Assembly: GCA_946187935.1 (NCBI GenBank)
Contig: CAMHSJ010000004.1
Coordinates: 47,537 to 111,536 of the forward strand
Source of the DNA: an uncultured Clostridia bacterium
GTDB taxonomy: Bacteria; Bacillota; Clostridia; Saccharofermentanales; Saccharofermentanaceae
DNA: 64,000 nucleotides
Direction of reading: 5' to 3'
The notes under the pieces are model-generated. The model worked only from the letters and a program-made list of their open reading frames with translations. It was not told where the DNA came from and searched no databases. The translations under genes and the position numbers were made by a program. The stretch's first letter is position 1, and every line of letters begins with the position of its first letter. This document shows, piece after piece, positions 1-9,186 of the stretch.

Positions 1-2
1 CG

Positions 3-29
3 TGGGATACTCCTGCCTTAACTGAATGA
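3..29 (+). CDS. 3' end of an upstream gene (partial)
   Basis: The first 29 bases can be read as the last eight codons of a gene that ends in TGA and overlaps the next start codon as ATGA, a common operon junction. A second frame also closes just before that ATG (TGA at 23-25), so the frame is not certain. The fragment is too short to identify a product. Confidence 0.25.
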   Translation, partial: WDTPALTE

Positions 30-736
30 CTTCTTTAGTATTTGACATAGACGATACCTTATACAGCAGGCAGGACCTTTTTATAAAGGCTGCTTCGGAT
101 GTTACGGGTCAGGATATCAGTAAGATAGAAGATTTTGTCGATACCTTCTATCGTGTATCCGACCTTAACACCCGGCAGCTCGAAAAGGGCCTCATCTCGA
201 CCATCGAGTCTAATACCTGGCGGTTCGCCAAGGTCTATGAGCAGCTCGGGATCGCTGCTGACGATACTGCAGGCCTGAGGACTGCTCAGCGTTATTCTGA
301 GCTTCAAAAACAGATAAGTCTGTCCCCCGGGATGGAAAGGACACTGTCAGCTTTAAGAGACTGTAAAACAGTTGAACTCGCGATAATCACCGCAGGTTCA
401 TCAGAGCATCAGTGGCTTAAATATGACAGGCTCGGAATGGAAAGGTTCATACCAAAGGATAAAGTGATCGTAGCAGGCGACGTTGGATGCTCAAAGCCTG
501 ACGTTAAGATCTTCAGGCTCATGGAAGACAGGCTTAATGAGAAGGACAGGAATAATATCTATATGATAGGTGATTCCTACAAGCACGACATCTCAGGAGC
601 CGTTGCAGCAGGCTGGCGCTCGATATGGTTAAACCGAAGGAAGAAAGTTTTGAGAAGGGGAGACTCAGTCCAGGACTATGAGGTCAATACGGAGCAGCAG
701 TTGCTTGATCTTATAAGTGAAATGATCCTTGATTAA
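26..736 (+). CDS. HAD-superfamily hydrolase (putative phosphatase)
   Basis: A 236-residue cytoplasmic protein of the haloacid dehalogenase superfamily. Motif I is FDIDDT at residues 6-11, with D7 as expected nucleophile and D9 as acid/base. Motif II is the Ser/Thr of IITAG near residue 120, motif III the Lys of CSKPD near 160, and motif IV is GDSYKHD near 183. A helical cap follows motif I, as in the C1-cap subfamily that contains phosphoglycolate phosphatase-like and nucleotidase-like enzymes. The substrate cannot be read from the sequence. No clear ribosome binding site precedes the ATG, so translation is probably coupled to the gene cut by the window edge. A strong terminator follows. Confidence 0.8.
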   Translation: MTSLVFDIDDTLYSRQDLFIKAASDVTGQDISKIEDFVDTFYRVSDLNTRQLEKGLISTIESNTWRFAKVYEQLGIAADDTAGLRTAQRYSELQKQISLSPGMERTLSALRDCKTVELAIITAGSSEHQWLKYDRLGMERFIPKDKVIVAGDVGCSKPDVKIFRLMEDRLNEKDRNNIYMIGDSYKHDISGAVAAGWRSIWLNRRKKVLRRGDSVQDYEVNTEQQLLDLISEMILD

Positions 737-775
737 AAACAAGCCCTCCTTGCTGTTTAGCAAAGAGGGTTTGTT
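735..775. terminator. Bidirectional intrinsic terminator
   Basis: AACAAGCCCTC pairs with GAGGGTTTGTT, with a further inner stem (TTGCT/AGCAA) and a 4-base loop. A/T-rich flanks on both sides suit termination of both the rightward HAD gene and the leftward gene at 777-1091. Confidence 0.75.
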
Positions 776-776
776 A

Positions 777-1091
777 TCAGAGTCCTAAAGTGCACTCGAT
801 GTGAGCTATCAGGTTTAAGATCCTTTCTTTCTGATCTGTTTCATTGAGATTGGTTATGTCCAGATCTGTTAATGAAGGGTCAGAAGATGCGATCTCTTCT
901 ATTATGCGTTCTGCTTCTTCTTCGTTTTTGCTGTTGTTTAAGATGTAATTCTCGTAATTGATCGTATTTGTCAGTTCAGTAAGGTAGCGGCAGCACATAT
1001 CCAGATAAGACTTGTACAGATCTTCTTTGTCAAAGACATTGTCACCGTCCAGGAAAAATTCCATTTCATCTTTCCAGGTTGCGAATTCCAT
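777..1091 (-). CDS. Small acidic hypothetical protein
   Basis: A 104-residue protein rich in Asp and Glu and predicted mainly helical, with no signal peptide or membrane segment. I do not recognise the family. The start is the ATG giving MEFATWKDE, because AAGGAGG lies 5 bases upstream of it; the GTG two codons earlier would touch the Shine-Dalgarno sequence. It is transcribed convergently with the HAD gene and divergently from the lipoprotein at 1242. Confidence 0.65.
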   Translation of the reverse strand: MEFATWKDEMEFFLDGDNVFDKEDLYKSYLDMCCRYLTELTNTINYENYILNNSKNEEEAERIIEEIASSDPSLTDLDITNLNETDQKERILNLIAHIECTLGL

Positions 1092-1241
1092 AGACACCTC
1101 CTTATTTATGCCGTTTCAGATTTTGTAACATTGTAGCATAAAGAGTATTGAAGTTTTTTTCTTTGGAAGTGCAACAAACAGCCGTATTGACCTGTATATT
1201 AGGTGTAAGACGGTTTAAGCCAATGAGTCAGGAGAAGCGTT

Positions 1242-2273
1242 ATGAAGAGTACAAAGATCACTAAGACAGTTTCTGTTATCCTTGCAGCTATAATGTCATT
1301 TGGCATGCTTACGGCATGCGCTTCGGGAGATAAAAGCCGCAGATCGGGAAGGGACCGTGATGAAGAAGAAAAGATCGAAGTCCCTGAAGATAAGATCCTT
1401 TATTCCTATACATATACCAACGGGGCTGAAGGCTATTCACACAGCAGGGTGTTCATAATGACTAACGGTGATGTCTATTGTTATAGCAACAGCACATACT
1501 ACTATTACGATGACACGGCCGGAAGAAGATTTAATGAGAGCGATCTTGATGAGTTCATAGTAAGATACACGGAGCCTCTGACCACCATAAGCGAGGAACA
1601 GGTCGGGAACATATATAAGATGGCAAGCAAGCTCAAGGAAGATGCCAGCTTCGATACTTCAAACGTTGCTTGCGATATGGGTGCATATATCGATTCCGTT
1701 CTTATTAATGAGGATGGTGACATGCTCAAGATAAGAGAGTCGGGAGATAACCAGGGAGAGCTTAAGGAAGCCAAGAGACTTCTTGATTACATTGATAACG
1801 AAGTTTATCCGGACATAAGCGAACTGAGAAGAAACCAGAGCAACTTAATATATACGTCCAATGAGATCCCCGTGATCCAGTTCGGAGGAATGGACAGAGG
1901 CAACGGAATGTATGTGACAGACAGTAACTATGAACTGAGTTCTTTTCTTGGAGAGTATTATGATCAGGTCATTCCTTCTTATATAGAGGATGGCGATTAT
2001 GTATTCTTTATCGAGACGGTCGAAGTAAATACACAAGGGTACAGGATCTACTCTGATGCGATCCTGTTTACGAATGAAGGCATTACCCTTATCCCTTCAC
2101 CTGATAATTACGCCCCGGGCGAAGATCAGATGGTAGGTCAGGCGTTTGATTATTTCTGCACGATCTTCGCAGTTCCGAGATATGTGGCAGAGAGCTACAT
2201 GAACAGTGACGGAACATATACGGATACAAATGGTGAAGCCTTCTTAAGACTGACAACGTATGAAGAGGTCTGA
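1242..2273 (+). CDS. Secreted lipoprotein of unknown function
   Basis: A 343-residue lipoprotein. Residues 1-25 form a signal peptide with basic N-terminus and hydrophobic core, ending in the lipobox L-T-A-C with Cys26 as the lipidation site. A short charged, Arg/Asp/Glu-rich linker follows, then a Tyr-rich globular region with no motif I recognise. AGGAG lies upstream of the ATG. It sits directly before the FtsX/ABC and two-component genes, but about 100 bp and a hairpin separate them, so a functional link is only inferred. Confidence 0.7.
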   Translation: MKSTKITKTVSVILAAIMSFGMLTACASGDKSRRSGRDRDEEEKIEVPEDKILYSYTYTNGAEGYSHSRVFIMTNGDVYCYSNSTYYYYDDTAGRRFNESDLDEFIVRYTEPLTTISEEQVGNIYKMASKLKEDASFDTSNVACDMGAYIDSVLINEDGDMLKIRESGDNQGELKEAKRLLDYIDNEVYPDISELRRNQSNLIYTSNEIPVIQFGGMDRGNGMYVTDSNYELSSFLGEYYDQVIPSYIEDGDYVFFIETVEVNTQGYRIYSDAILFTNEGITLIPSPDNYAPGEDQMVGQAFDYFCTIFAVPRYVAESYMNSDGTYTDTNGEAFLRLTTYEEV

Positions 2274-2339
2274 CCGCTTCATGTACAGGCAAAGACCGCC
2301 AAAACTGATTTAAAGTTTATTTAATAATTGCTGGGGTAT

Positions 2340-2361
2340 CCTTTGTTCAGGAAAACAAAGG
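2340..2361 (+). promoter_or_regulatory. Hairpin overlapping the Shine-Dalgarno of the permease gene
   Basis: CCTTTGTT (2340-2347) pairs perfectly with AACAAAGG (2354-2361) across a 6-base loop. The right arm contains the first half of AAAGGAGG (2357-2364), the ribosome binding site for the ATG at 2376. Folding would hide the site, so this may tune translation of the exporter operon. The function is inferred from position only. Confidence 0.45.
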
Positions 2362-2375
2362 AGGACCTATAGAAG

Positions 2376-4724
2376 ATGTTTTGGAACATCCTGAGAAGAG
2401 ATCTGAAGAGGAAGAAGACTATGAACATCATCTTGCTGTTGTTCATAGTCCTTGCCTCTGTTTTTGTTGCCAGCAGCGTAAATAACATCACGAGCGTTGT
2501 AGGCGGTCTTGATAAATACCTGGAAATGGGGGGCATCGGTGACATCAGCATTATCGGTCTTGGCGATGGTGTCGATAAGAGTATCAGGGATGCTTTTGAA
2601 GGAGAGAGTTGTGTTACTGAGCTGAGGATGGATGACAAGCTTTTACGCCCGACATCAAATGTTGAGGTCAATGGCGTTGAGCTGGAAGACCTCCAGAACG
2701 TGATAGTGATGCCTCTTTCCGAAAGTGAGTTCACTTATTTTGACGAACAGAATGAGAGGGTTACTGATGTGCCCAAGGGCAAGTGCCTCCTTACAGTAGG
2801 AGTTATGGATAAGTTCGGGCTTAAGGCAGGCGACAGGGTCAAGTTCTGTTTCGGCGACAATAAATATGAATTTGAGATCGCAGGCGGCCTTAAGGATGCA
2901 ATGCTCGGCTCGGTATTCATGGGCAATCCGAGATTTGCGTTAAATGCCGAAGACTTTAATGAGATATGGGATGAAACGGGAGACTCGAGGCAGGCTTTTG
3001 CCATCGCGTCTTTGGATACCAATGATACGGATAAGGTCAATGAGATCCTTTCGACTGTTACGGGTGTTCAGGTGTTCCCCTTTTCGATCATAAAGCTCAC
3101 ATATGTTCTCGACATGCTGACGGCTCTCATCATGCTCGTAGCAAGTATCGCTCTCATCATCGTGTCTTTTGTGGTATTGAGATTTGCCGTTAACCTCTCA
3201 GTAAATGAAGAGATAAGAGAGATCGGCATCATGAAGGCAATAGGACTTAAGGACAGAAGGATCAGGGGGATGTTCCTCGTTAAGTATCTGGCTTTAAGCA
3301 TCGTGGGAACAACAATAGGCTTTATAGCGAGCATTCCGTTCTCTTCATACCTTCTCAAGTCAAGCAGCAGGAACATGGTGCTCACATCGACAGGCGGCAT
3401 CGTAATACCTCTTGTCAGTTCTTTTGTAGTGCTCCTCGCTATCGTAGGCTATGCTTACCTTTGCACAAGAAGAGTAAGAAAATATGCTCCGATCGATGCG
3501 ATAAGAGAAGGACAGAGCGGCGAGAGATTCAAAAAGAAGAGCGGCATCAGGATCGGAAAGAGCCCTCTTAATGCAACAGGTTTCCTCGCATTAAACGACA
3601 TCCTTTCTTCGCCCAGGAAATACATTACTGTTGTAATAGCATTTTCGATCTGCACCACTATAGTGCTTACCCTCATCAACTCCGTTGAGACCTTAAGAAG
3701 TGATAATCTCGCTTATTCATTCGGTAAGGTGACAGATGTATATCTTACCGAGACTGGAGATGACCATACCATTATGGTCAAAGCCGATCTCATCGATGTT
3801 TTGGATAACCTTGAGAAAAGATTGGGCGATGAAGGTCTGGACGTTGAAACATCAATGGATGCATTGTACAGCGCATCAGTCAGTTTCAATGGTAAGGATT
3901 ATAACGAAAGACTTCTGCAGGGCATAAACATTACTGCTGATGAATATGTCTATTACGAGGGAAGCGCGCCAGCTTCCATAGATGAGATTGCGATAACAGA
4001 GCAGATCAGGGAGAAGACCGGAGCTTCAATAGGCGATTATATGGACATAACCATCAATGGCGAGACAAGAGCGTACCAGGTAACTGCTTATTTTGAGACA
4101 ATGAATAATACGGGATCATGCATCAGGGTCCATGAGGATGTCAATATCGATAACGAGCCTGTATTCGGTTTTGTGGGTTATCAGCTCGATTTTAAGGACA
4201 ACCCGGATCAGAAGACAATAGATACCAGGATATGTAAGATCAAGGATATCCTCGGCACGCAGCATGTCTATAATGCCGCAGAGTTTGTTGACCACTGCAC
4301 GAATTCGTCAGATACGATGGAGCAGGTAGCTCACCTTTTCCTCGGAATCACTCTCATAGTCGTAGTCATGATGTCCATCCTGATGGAGAGATCTTTCATC
4401 GCGGATGAGAAGAGCGAGATAGCGATCATGAAGGCTGTAGGATTCAAGGATTCAAGGATCATTGCCCATCACGTCAAGCGCTTCATGATGGTAGCCGTAA
4501 CGGCAATAATCCTCGCTGTTATCTTCTCGATCCCGATAACCGAGATATCGATCACACCGATATTCAGGAGCATGGGCATGAAGAATATGACGTTTGAGTA
4601 TAACCTCTTGAAGATAGGCCTTATCTATCCGGCGATAGTACTGGGTGTGACCCTTCTTACAGTATCTTTAACGGCGCTTTATTCAAAGACGATAACAAGC
4701 CGCAACACGGCATTAAGTGAATGA
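2376..4724 (+). CDS. ABC transporter permease, two FtsX domains
   Basis: A 782-residue inner-membrane permease. A transmembrane helix near residues 15-38 is followed by an extracytoplasmic domain, then an FtsX-type domain of three helices (about 240-370). A second large extracytoplasmic domain follows, then a last FtsX domain (about 650-775). Each FtsX core has the coupling pattern E-I-G/A-I-M-K-A-I/V-G (near residues 282 and 683). This duplicated layout is typical of macrolide, peptide or lipoprotein exporters and of Bce-like resistance transporters. The start codon overlaps ATGA-style with the ATPase gene and a two-component system follows, so this is probably a regulated envelope-stress or antimicrobial-peptide module. 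The substrate is unknown. Confidence 0.85.
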   Translation: MFWNILRRDLKRKKTMNIILLLFIVLASVFVASSVNNITSVVGGLDKYLEMGGIGDISIIGLGDGVDKSIRDAFEGESCVTELRMDDKLLRPTSNVEVNGVELEDLQNVIVMPLSESEFTYFDEQNERVTDVPKGKCLLTVGVMDKFGLKAGDRVKFCFGDNKYEFEIAGGLKDAMLGSVFMGNPRFALNAEDFNEIWDETGDSRQAFAIASLDTNDTDKVNEILSTVTGVQVFPFSIIKLTYVLDMLTALIMLVASIALIIVSFVVLRFAVNLSVNEEIREIGIMKAIGLKDRRIRGMFLVKYLALSIVGTTIGFIASIPFSSYLLKSSSRNMVLTSTGGIVIPLVSSFVVLLAIVGYAYLCTRRVRKYAPIDAIREGQSGERFKKKSGIRIGKSPLNATGFLALNDILSSPRKYITVVIAFSICTTIVLTLINSVETLRSDNLAYSFGKVTDVYLTETGDDHTIMVKADLIDVLDNLEKRLGDEGLDVETSMDALYSASVSFNGKDYNERLLQGINITADEYVYYEGSAPASIDEIAITEQIREKTGASIGDYMDITINGETRAYQVTAYFETMNNTGSCIRVHEDVNIDNEPVFGFVGYQLDFKDNPDQKTIDTRICKIKDILGTQHVYNAAEFVDHCTNSSDTMEQVAHLFLGITLIVVVMMSILMERSFIADEKSEIAIMKAVGFKDSRIIAHHVKRFMMVAVTAIILAVIFSIPITEISITPIFRSMGMKNMTFEYNLLKIGLIYPAIVLGVTLLTVSLTALYSKTITSRNTALSE

Positions 4725-4750
4725 TCATTATGACTAAGGAGATAAAAACC

Positions 4751-5518
4751 ATGGAAAACATTCTTGAAGTAAAAGACCTTTGCAAGACATATATCGCAGA
4801 CAAGAGACAGAACAATGTCTTGAGAAACGTTTCGTTTAATGTTCCCAAGGGAGATATGGTAGCCATCATGGGACCTTCAGGTTCAGGCAAGTCGACTTTG
4901 CTCTACTCCGTGTCCGGCATCGACAAGGCAACATCAGGATCTGTAAAGCTCGCAGGTAAGGATATCACCAAGATGGATCAGGGCGAACTTGCTTCAGTGC
5001 GTTTAAACGATATGGGTTTTGTGTTTCAGCAGATGTATATGCTAAGAAACCTTACGATCCTTGATAACATCATCCTTCCTGCTATAGAAAGCAAAAAGAC
5101 GGATGAGACAAGATCCCAGATCACAGATCGCGGGCAGGAAGTTATGCGTAAACTTGGTATAATTGATATAGCTGACAATGATATCAATGAGGTTTCCGGC
5201 GGACAGCTCCAGAGAGCATGCATCTGCAGAAGCCTTATAAACAACCCGGGTATCATTTTCGCCGATGAGCCTACAGGAGCCCTAAACCGCTCTTCTTCTG
5301 ATGAAGTAATGGAGCAGTTCATCAAGATCAACAACGAGGGCACATCGGTCATGATGGTAACGCACGACAGCAAGGTTGCTGCCAAGTGCAAGAGGGTCAT
5401 CTATATCGTTGACGGCAATATCAAAGGCGAGATCGAACTCGGCGCTATGAAGAGCGGCAGTGAGATCAGAGACAGAGAGAGGAAGGTAAATAACTGGCTG
5501 ATGGAACTCGGCTGGTAA
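4751..5518 (+). CDS. ABC transporter ATP-binding protein
   Basis: A 255-residue ATPase of the LolD/MacB/BceA-like group. Walker A is GPSGSGKST (residues 41-49), the Q-loop is VFQQ, the signature is VSGGQLQR, Walker B is IIFADEP and the H-loop is MVTHD. I chose the ATG at 4751 because AAGGAG lies 10 bases upstream. An earlier in-frame ATG at 4721 overlaps the permease stop but has no ribosome binding site. It should energise the FtsX-type permease encoded just before it. Confidence 0.9.
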   Translation: MENILEVKDLCKTYIADKRQNNVLRNVSFNVPKGDMVAIMGPSGSGKSTLLYSVSGIDKATSGSVKLAGKDITKMDQGELASVRLNDMGFVFQQMYMLRNLTILDNIILPAIESKKTDETRSQITDRGQEVMRKLGIIDIADNDINEVSGGQLQRACICRSLINNPGIIFADEPTGALNRSSSDEVMEQFIKINNEGTSVMMVTHDSKVAAKCKRVIYIVDGNIKGEIELGAMKSGSEIRDRERKVNNWLMELGW

Positions 5519-5522
5519 ATCT

Positions 5523-6182
5523 ATGGATATCTTAGTGATCGAAGACAATGCTGAGATCGGCACACTTATGGCAGATTTCCTTCGCAATGAAGGATATACG
5601 GTAAGCATCGCTCCTTCAGGAGAAAAGGGGCTGGAGCTCTTTGATAAGTACGGTGCCAAGATCGTCCTTCTGGACATAATGCTCCCCGGTCTTGACGGCT
5701 TCGGAGTATGCTCGAAGATCAGAGAAGCTTCAAATACTCCGATCATAATAATGAGCGCCAAGTCGGGCAAGGAAGATAAGCTCAATGGTCTTATCCTGGG
5801 CGCCGACGATTACATAGAGAAGCCTGTTGATATAGATATCCTTCTGGCTAAGATCAAGGGCATCTTCAAGAGAAGATACGGCAGCGATGTGCTTGAAGAA
5901 AGCGGCATCACTTTAGATCGCGAGAACAGGACGCTCACAGCAGGCGGCAAGACGATGAGCCTCACGGAGAAGGAATTTGAACTTCTCCGTTTGCTCATGG
6001 AAAACAAGAATACGACCATGAAGAAGGAATTCCTGTTCTCATCAGTATGGGGAAGTGATTCCATGTCTGAACTGCAAACGCTCAATGTTCATATCAAATG
6101 GCTCAGGGAGAAGATCGAGGAAGATCCGAAAGACCCCAAGCACATTAAGACCGTATGGGGAGTAGGATACAGATTTGAATAA
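5523..6182 (+). CDS. Response regulator, OmpR/PhoB family
   Basis: A 219-residue two-component regulator. The N-terminal receiver has the acidic pair E7/D8, the phospho-acceptor D51 in LLDIMLPG, and the Lys of IEKPVD near residue 100. The C-terminal winged-helix domain ends in the family signature WGVGYRF. It starts 4 bases after the ATPase stop and overlaps the kinase gene, so all four genes appear co-transcribed. The likely target is the transporter operon itself, by analogy with Bce- and Vex-type systems. Confidence 0.9.
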   Translation: MDILVIEDNAEIGTLMADFLRNEGYTVSIAPSGEKGLELFDKYGAKIVLLDIMLPGLDGFGVCSKIREASNTPIIIMSAKSGKEDKLNGLILGADDYIEKPVDIDILLAKIKGIFKRRYGSDVLEESGITLDRENRTLTAGGKTMSLTEKEFELLRLLMENKNTTMKKEFLFSSVWGSDSMSELQTLNVHIKWLREKIEEDPKDPKHIKTVWGVGYRFE

Positions 6183-7407
6183 GTTCCGGAAGATATCTGT
6201 CATCATCATCGTTTTTGAAATTGTGCTCATTGCTGCAGTCAATCTCTTCATGCTCAGATCGATCGAAGATGATGAGACATTTTATAAGGTTGAAGCGTCA
6301 CGCATCATCAAGGAGATAGAATCGGGGACTTCATACGATTCAATAGATCTGGATAAGTATCCTGCGATAACAAGGGTTACCATATTCGATCCGGATGAGA
6401 AAGTAAATTCAGATTATCTCGTGCTGAAGGATAAGAATGCAGGCGCGATCTACCGTATTGAATATCAGCGCAATTCATTTAACAAGACATTATTCATCAC
6501 TGTAAATGCAGGACTCGGAATAGTCTTGCTGTTTACTGTTTTCTGCCTGATATACATAAGCAATAACCTGATCAAGCCGTTTACTTCGTTTACCGATCTT
6601 CCGTATCAGTTATCACGCGGAAATCTCACTGTCCCGGTCAAGGAGAACAAGAACCGGTTTTTCGGCAGATTCCTCTGGGGAATGGATATGTTAAGGGAAA
6701 ATCTCGAAGAGCAGAAGGAAGAAGAACTAAGGCTTATGAAGGAGAACAAGACTTTGATCCTCTCCATCTCACACGATATCAAGACGCCGTTATCATCAAT
6801 AAAGCTCTATTCCAAAGCTTTGTCCACGGGTCTGTACGATAACGATCCGGACAAGAAGGCCAATGCCGTTAACGGCATAATGCATAACGCCGATGAGATA
6901 GAAAGATATGTAGGTGAGATAGTAAAAGCATCCAACGATAACTTCCTGAATCTCAGGGTCAATGTTGGTGAGGCGTACCTGTCTTCAGTCTTAAATGAGA
7001 TCAGCAAGTATTACAAAGACAAACTGGCAGTTATCCATACTGAATTCAGCATTGCCGATTACGATGACTGCGTCCTTCACTGCGACAAGGACAGGCTGAT
7101 CGAAGTAATTCAGAACATAATCGAGAATGCCATCAAGTATGGTGACGGCAAGAGGATATCCATAAGCGTTTCCGAGGAAGAGGACTGCAGGCTGATAAGA
7201 GTTAATAACTCTGGCGACAAGATCAGCGAATCCGAGATCGGACACATCTTTGATTCCTTCTACCGCGGAAGCAATACAGCCGGCAAGAAGGGTTCAGGCT
7301 TAGGGCTTTATATCGCAAGGACACTAATGAGACTGATGGACGGAGATATATTCATAGATCAGGAAGGTGATGGCGTCAGCGTCGTCGCCGTAGTCAGGAA
7401 AGCCTGA
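6175..7407 (+). CDS. Sensor histidine kinase
   Basis: A 410-residue membrane kinase. Transmembrane helices near residues 8-28 and 103-126 flank a short extracytoplasmic sensor of about 75 residues. A HAMP-like linker leads to the H-box SHDIKTP near residue 200. The ATPase domain has an N-box (IENAIKYG) and a G-box (GSGLGLYIA). The start is a TTG overlapping the response-regulator gene by 8 bases, with a GGAGTAGG-like site upstream. It is the cognate partner of the preceding regulator. Confidence 0.88.
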   Translation: MNKFRKISVIIIVFEIVLIAAVNLFMLRSIEDDETFYKVEASRIIKEIESGTSYDSIDLDKYPAITRVTIFDPDEKVNSDYLVLKDKNAGAIYRIEYQRNSFNKTLFITVNAGLGIVLLFTVFCLIYISNNLIKPFTSFTDLPYQLSRGNLTVPVKENKNRFFGRFLWGMDMLRENLEEQKEEELRLMKENKTLILSISHDIKTPLSSIKLYSKALSTGLYDNDPDKKANAVNGIMHNADEIERYVGEIVKASNDNFLNLRVNVGEAYLSSVLNEISKYYKDKLAVIHTEFSIADYDDCVLHCDKDRLIEVIQNIIENAIKYGDGKRISISVSEEEDCRLIRVNNSGDKISESEIGHIFDSFYRGSNTAGKKGSGLGLYIARTLMRLMDGDIFIDQEGDGVSVVAVVRKA

Positions 7408-7515
7408 GAAATGTGTTCATCACTCAAAAGTCTCCAAAACAGCCGCAAAACAGGTGCGAATTTGCGGCTAAATTTGCGGCTTGGAGCATGGTCTCCTGCC
7501 GGCAGCCCCGCAGAA

Positions 7516-7544
7516 TTGACCTGATCCTTAGTTTCCCTTATCAT
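7516..7544 (+). promoter_or_regulatory. Promoter very close to the Pr6Pr start codon
   Basis: TTGACC (7516-7521), a 17-base spacer, and TATCAT (7539-7544). The expected transcription start is about 7550-7552, only a few bases before the ATG at 7554. No Shine-Dalgarno sequence precedes that ATG, so the transcript may be leaderless or nearly so. Confidence 0.5.
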
Positions 7545-7553
7545 TACCCTGTT

Positions 7554-8186
7554 ATGGATAAAAGAAAACTTATATCAGATATCTTGAAAGTATTGATCGT
7601 CCTGCTGACAATAGCGGGCGTTCTGATCATGCTCTTCGGCAACCCCGAGGGCGGCTCAGGGCTTACCGCAAAGGGCATAGAGAACCTTAAGTTCTATACT
7701 GTCCTCACCAATGTGTTCTGCGGCATAATTGCCTTTATATCTATATTCATAAGGAACAGCAAGGTCATGGATGTCTTAAAGCTCGCAGCCACAGCAGGCG
7801 CAATGGTGACTTTCGCGGTCATAGCGTTTTTCCTCGCGCCCGCTAACCCGGGGCTTAATCTCTACAGCGGCTCAAATCTGATATTTCATCTGATCGAGCC
7901 TTTGGCTGCGGCTTTGGAATATCTTATCTCTCCGAAGCAGAAACAGCCTTTTGTCTATTGCGTCTATGCCGCGGTGCCGACCTTCCTTTACGGCGCATGC
8001 TATCTTGCGAATCTTCTCATTAACGGCGTGGGCGGCCCCTGGCCTGATTCCAACGATTTCTACGGCTTCCTTAACTGGGGCTATCCCGTAGGAATGTGCA
8101 TCTTTGCAGGGATAACGCTCGTTGCTTTCGGCATAAGCTGCCTTCTTAGGAAGATATCTAATTCTGTTAACAAGGAGAAAGCCTGA
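7554..8186 (+). CDS. Pr6Pr-like integral membrane protein
   Basis: A 210-residue protein with about six hydrophobic helices and a positively charged N-terminus. Its pattern (helix 1, then FYTVLTNVF at the start of helix 2, and a GYP motif before the last helix) resembles the Pr6Pr/FAR-17a/AIG1-like bacterial membrane family, whose biochemical role is unknown. The frame is open 47 codons further upstream, but that segment is not hydrophobic, has no ribosome binding site and lies before the promoter. Starting at MDKRKLI is therefore better supported. Confidence 0.65.
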   Translation: MDKRKLISDILKVLIVLLTIAGVLIMLFGNPEGGSGLTAKGIENLKFYTVLTNVFCGIIAFISIFIRNSKVMDVLKLAATAGAMVTFAVIAFFLAPANPGLNLYSGSNLIFHLIEPLAAALEYLISPKQKQPFVYCVYAAVPTFLYGACYLANLLINGVGGPWPDSNDFYGFLNWGYPVGMCIFAGITLVAFGISCLLRKISNSVNKEKA

Positions 8187-8187
8187 T

Positions 8188-9177
8188 ATGCGTAAGTTTA
8201 CCGTTGGCAAGAACCAGGACGGACTTCATGTCGTCAAGGCGAGCGTAATGGCGTTCCCGCAGCTTAGGACCGCAGATCTTTACCATGCGCTCAAGAGACG
8301 CGACATCAGGATCGACGGCAAAAAAGTAGATAAGGACATCGCGGTAAGGGCAGGCTCGGAGGTCGAGATCTGGCTGCCTGACAGCCTTTTCGAAAAGAAG
8401 GCCGGTACCGGTGCTCCTTCAAAGAGCGCATTTACCATAGCATACGAGACCAAGGGGCTTTTGCTTATCAATAAGAGCCAGGGTCTTGCGGTCCACTCTG
8501 GAAAATCCACGGGCGAAGATACTTTGATCGATCTTATAAGGAAAGAGACCAGGTTCAGGGAGGCCGAACTCTGCCACAGGATAGATATGAATACGGGCGG
8601 ACTCGTCATGGTCGCCAAGAACAAGGCTTATCTTGACGCGGCAACGGAACTGTTCAGAAACAAGCTCATTACCAAAAGATACAACGCGATCGTAATAGGA
8701 ACTCCGGGGACAGGTGAGCCTGTTGCCTGTGATGACGGCGTCATCATGTACGAAGTAAAGGCGTTCCTCGAGAAGACCAAGTCAGGCAATGTCTATATCC
8801 ACGACGTAAGGCAGCCCGGAGATCTTGAGATAGTAACAAGATACAGAGTCCTCAAGACTTATGAAGCAGGGGATGACAGGCCGGATCTTTCAGAGCTTGA
8901 ATTAGAGCTCGTGACAGGCAGGACGCATCAGATAAGAGCGCATATGGCTCATCTGGGATACCCTGTCTTAGGTGACGGCAACTACGGCAGGAATAAAAGC
9001 AACATGGAGTTTAAGACTGCGATGGGCACCAGGCTCAGGCATCAGCAACTCTATTCAACGCAGATAAGAGCCGGCAAAGTGCCTCAGGGCAATTTGCATG
9101 GTGATATTTCGGGAAAATGTTTTAAAATATCTCCAGAATACGAATTGGACTTTAAGGGACTTAAGGTCAAAGACTAA
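8188..9177 (+). CDS. RluA-family RNA pseudouridine synthase
   Basis: A 329-residue enzyme that isomerises uridine to pseudouridine in rRNA or tRNA. An S4-like RNA-binding segment (about 15-75) precedes the catalytic domain. The catalytic Asp lies in HRIDMNTGGL near residue 133, and the RTHQIRAHMAHLGYP signature is near residue 247. The family consensus HRLD-x-x-TSGL is slightly changed here (TGG for TSG). AAGGAG precedes the ATG, 1 base after the upstream stop. The exact RNA target cannot be assigned. Confidence 0.88.
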   Translation: MRKFTVGKNQDGLHVVKASVMAFPQLRTADLYHALKRRDIRIDGKKVDKDIAVRAGSEVEIWLPDSLFEKKAGTGAPSKSAFTIAYETKGLLLINKSQGLAVHSGKSTGEDTLIDLIRKETRFREAELCHRIDMNTGGLVMVAKNKAYLDAATELFRNKLITKRYNAIVIGTPGTGEPVACDDGVIMYEVKAFLEKTKSGNVYIHDVRQPGDLEIVTRYRVLKTYEAGDDRPDLSELELELVTGRTHQIRAHMAHLGYPVLGDGNYGRNKSNMEFKTAMGTRLRHQQLYSTQIRAGKVPQGNLHGDISGKCFKISPEYELDFKGLKVKD

Positions 9178-9186
9178 GAGGTAACC

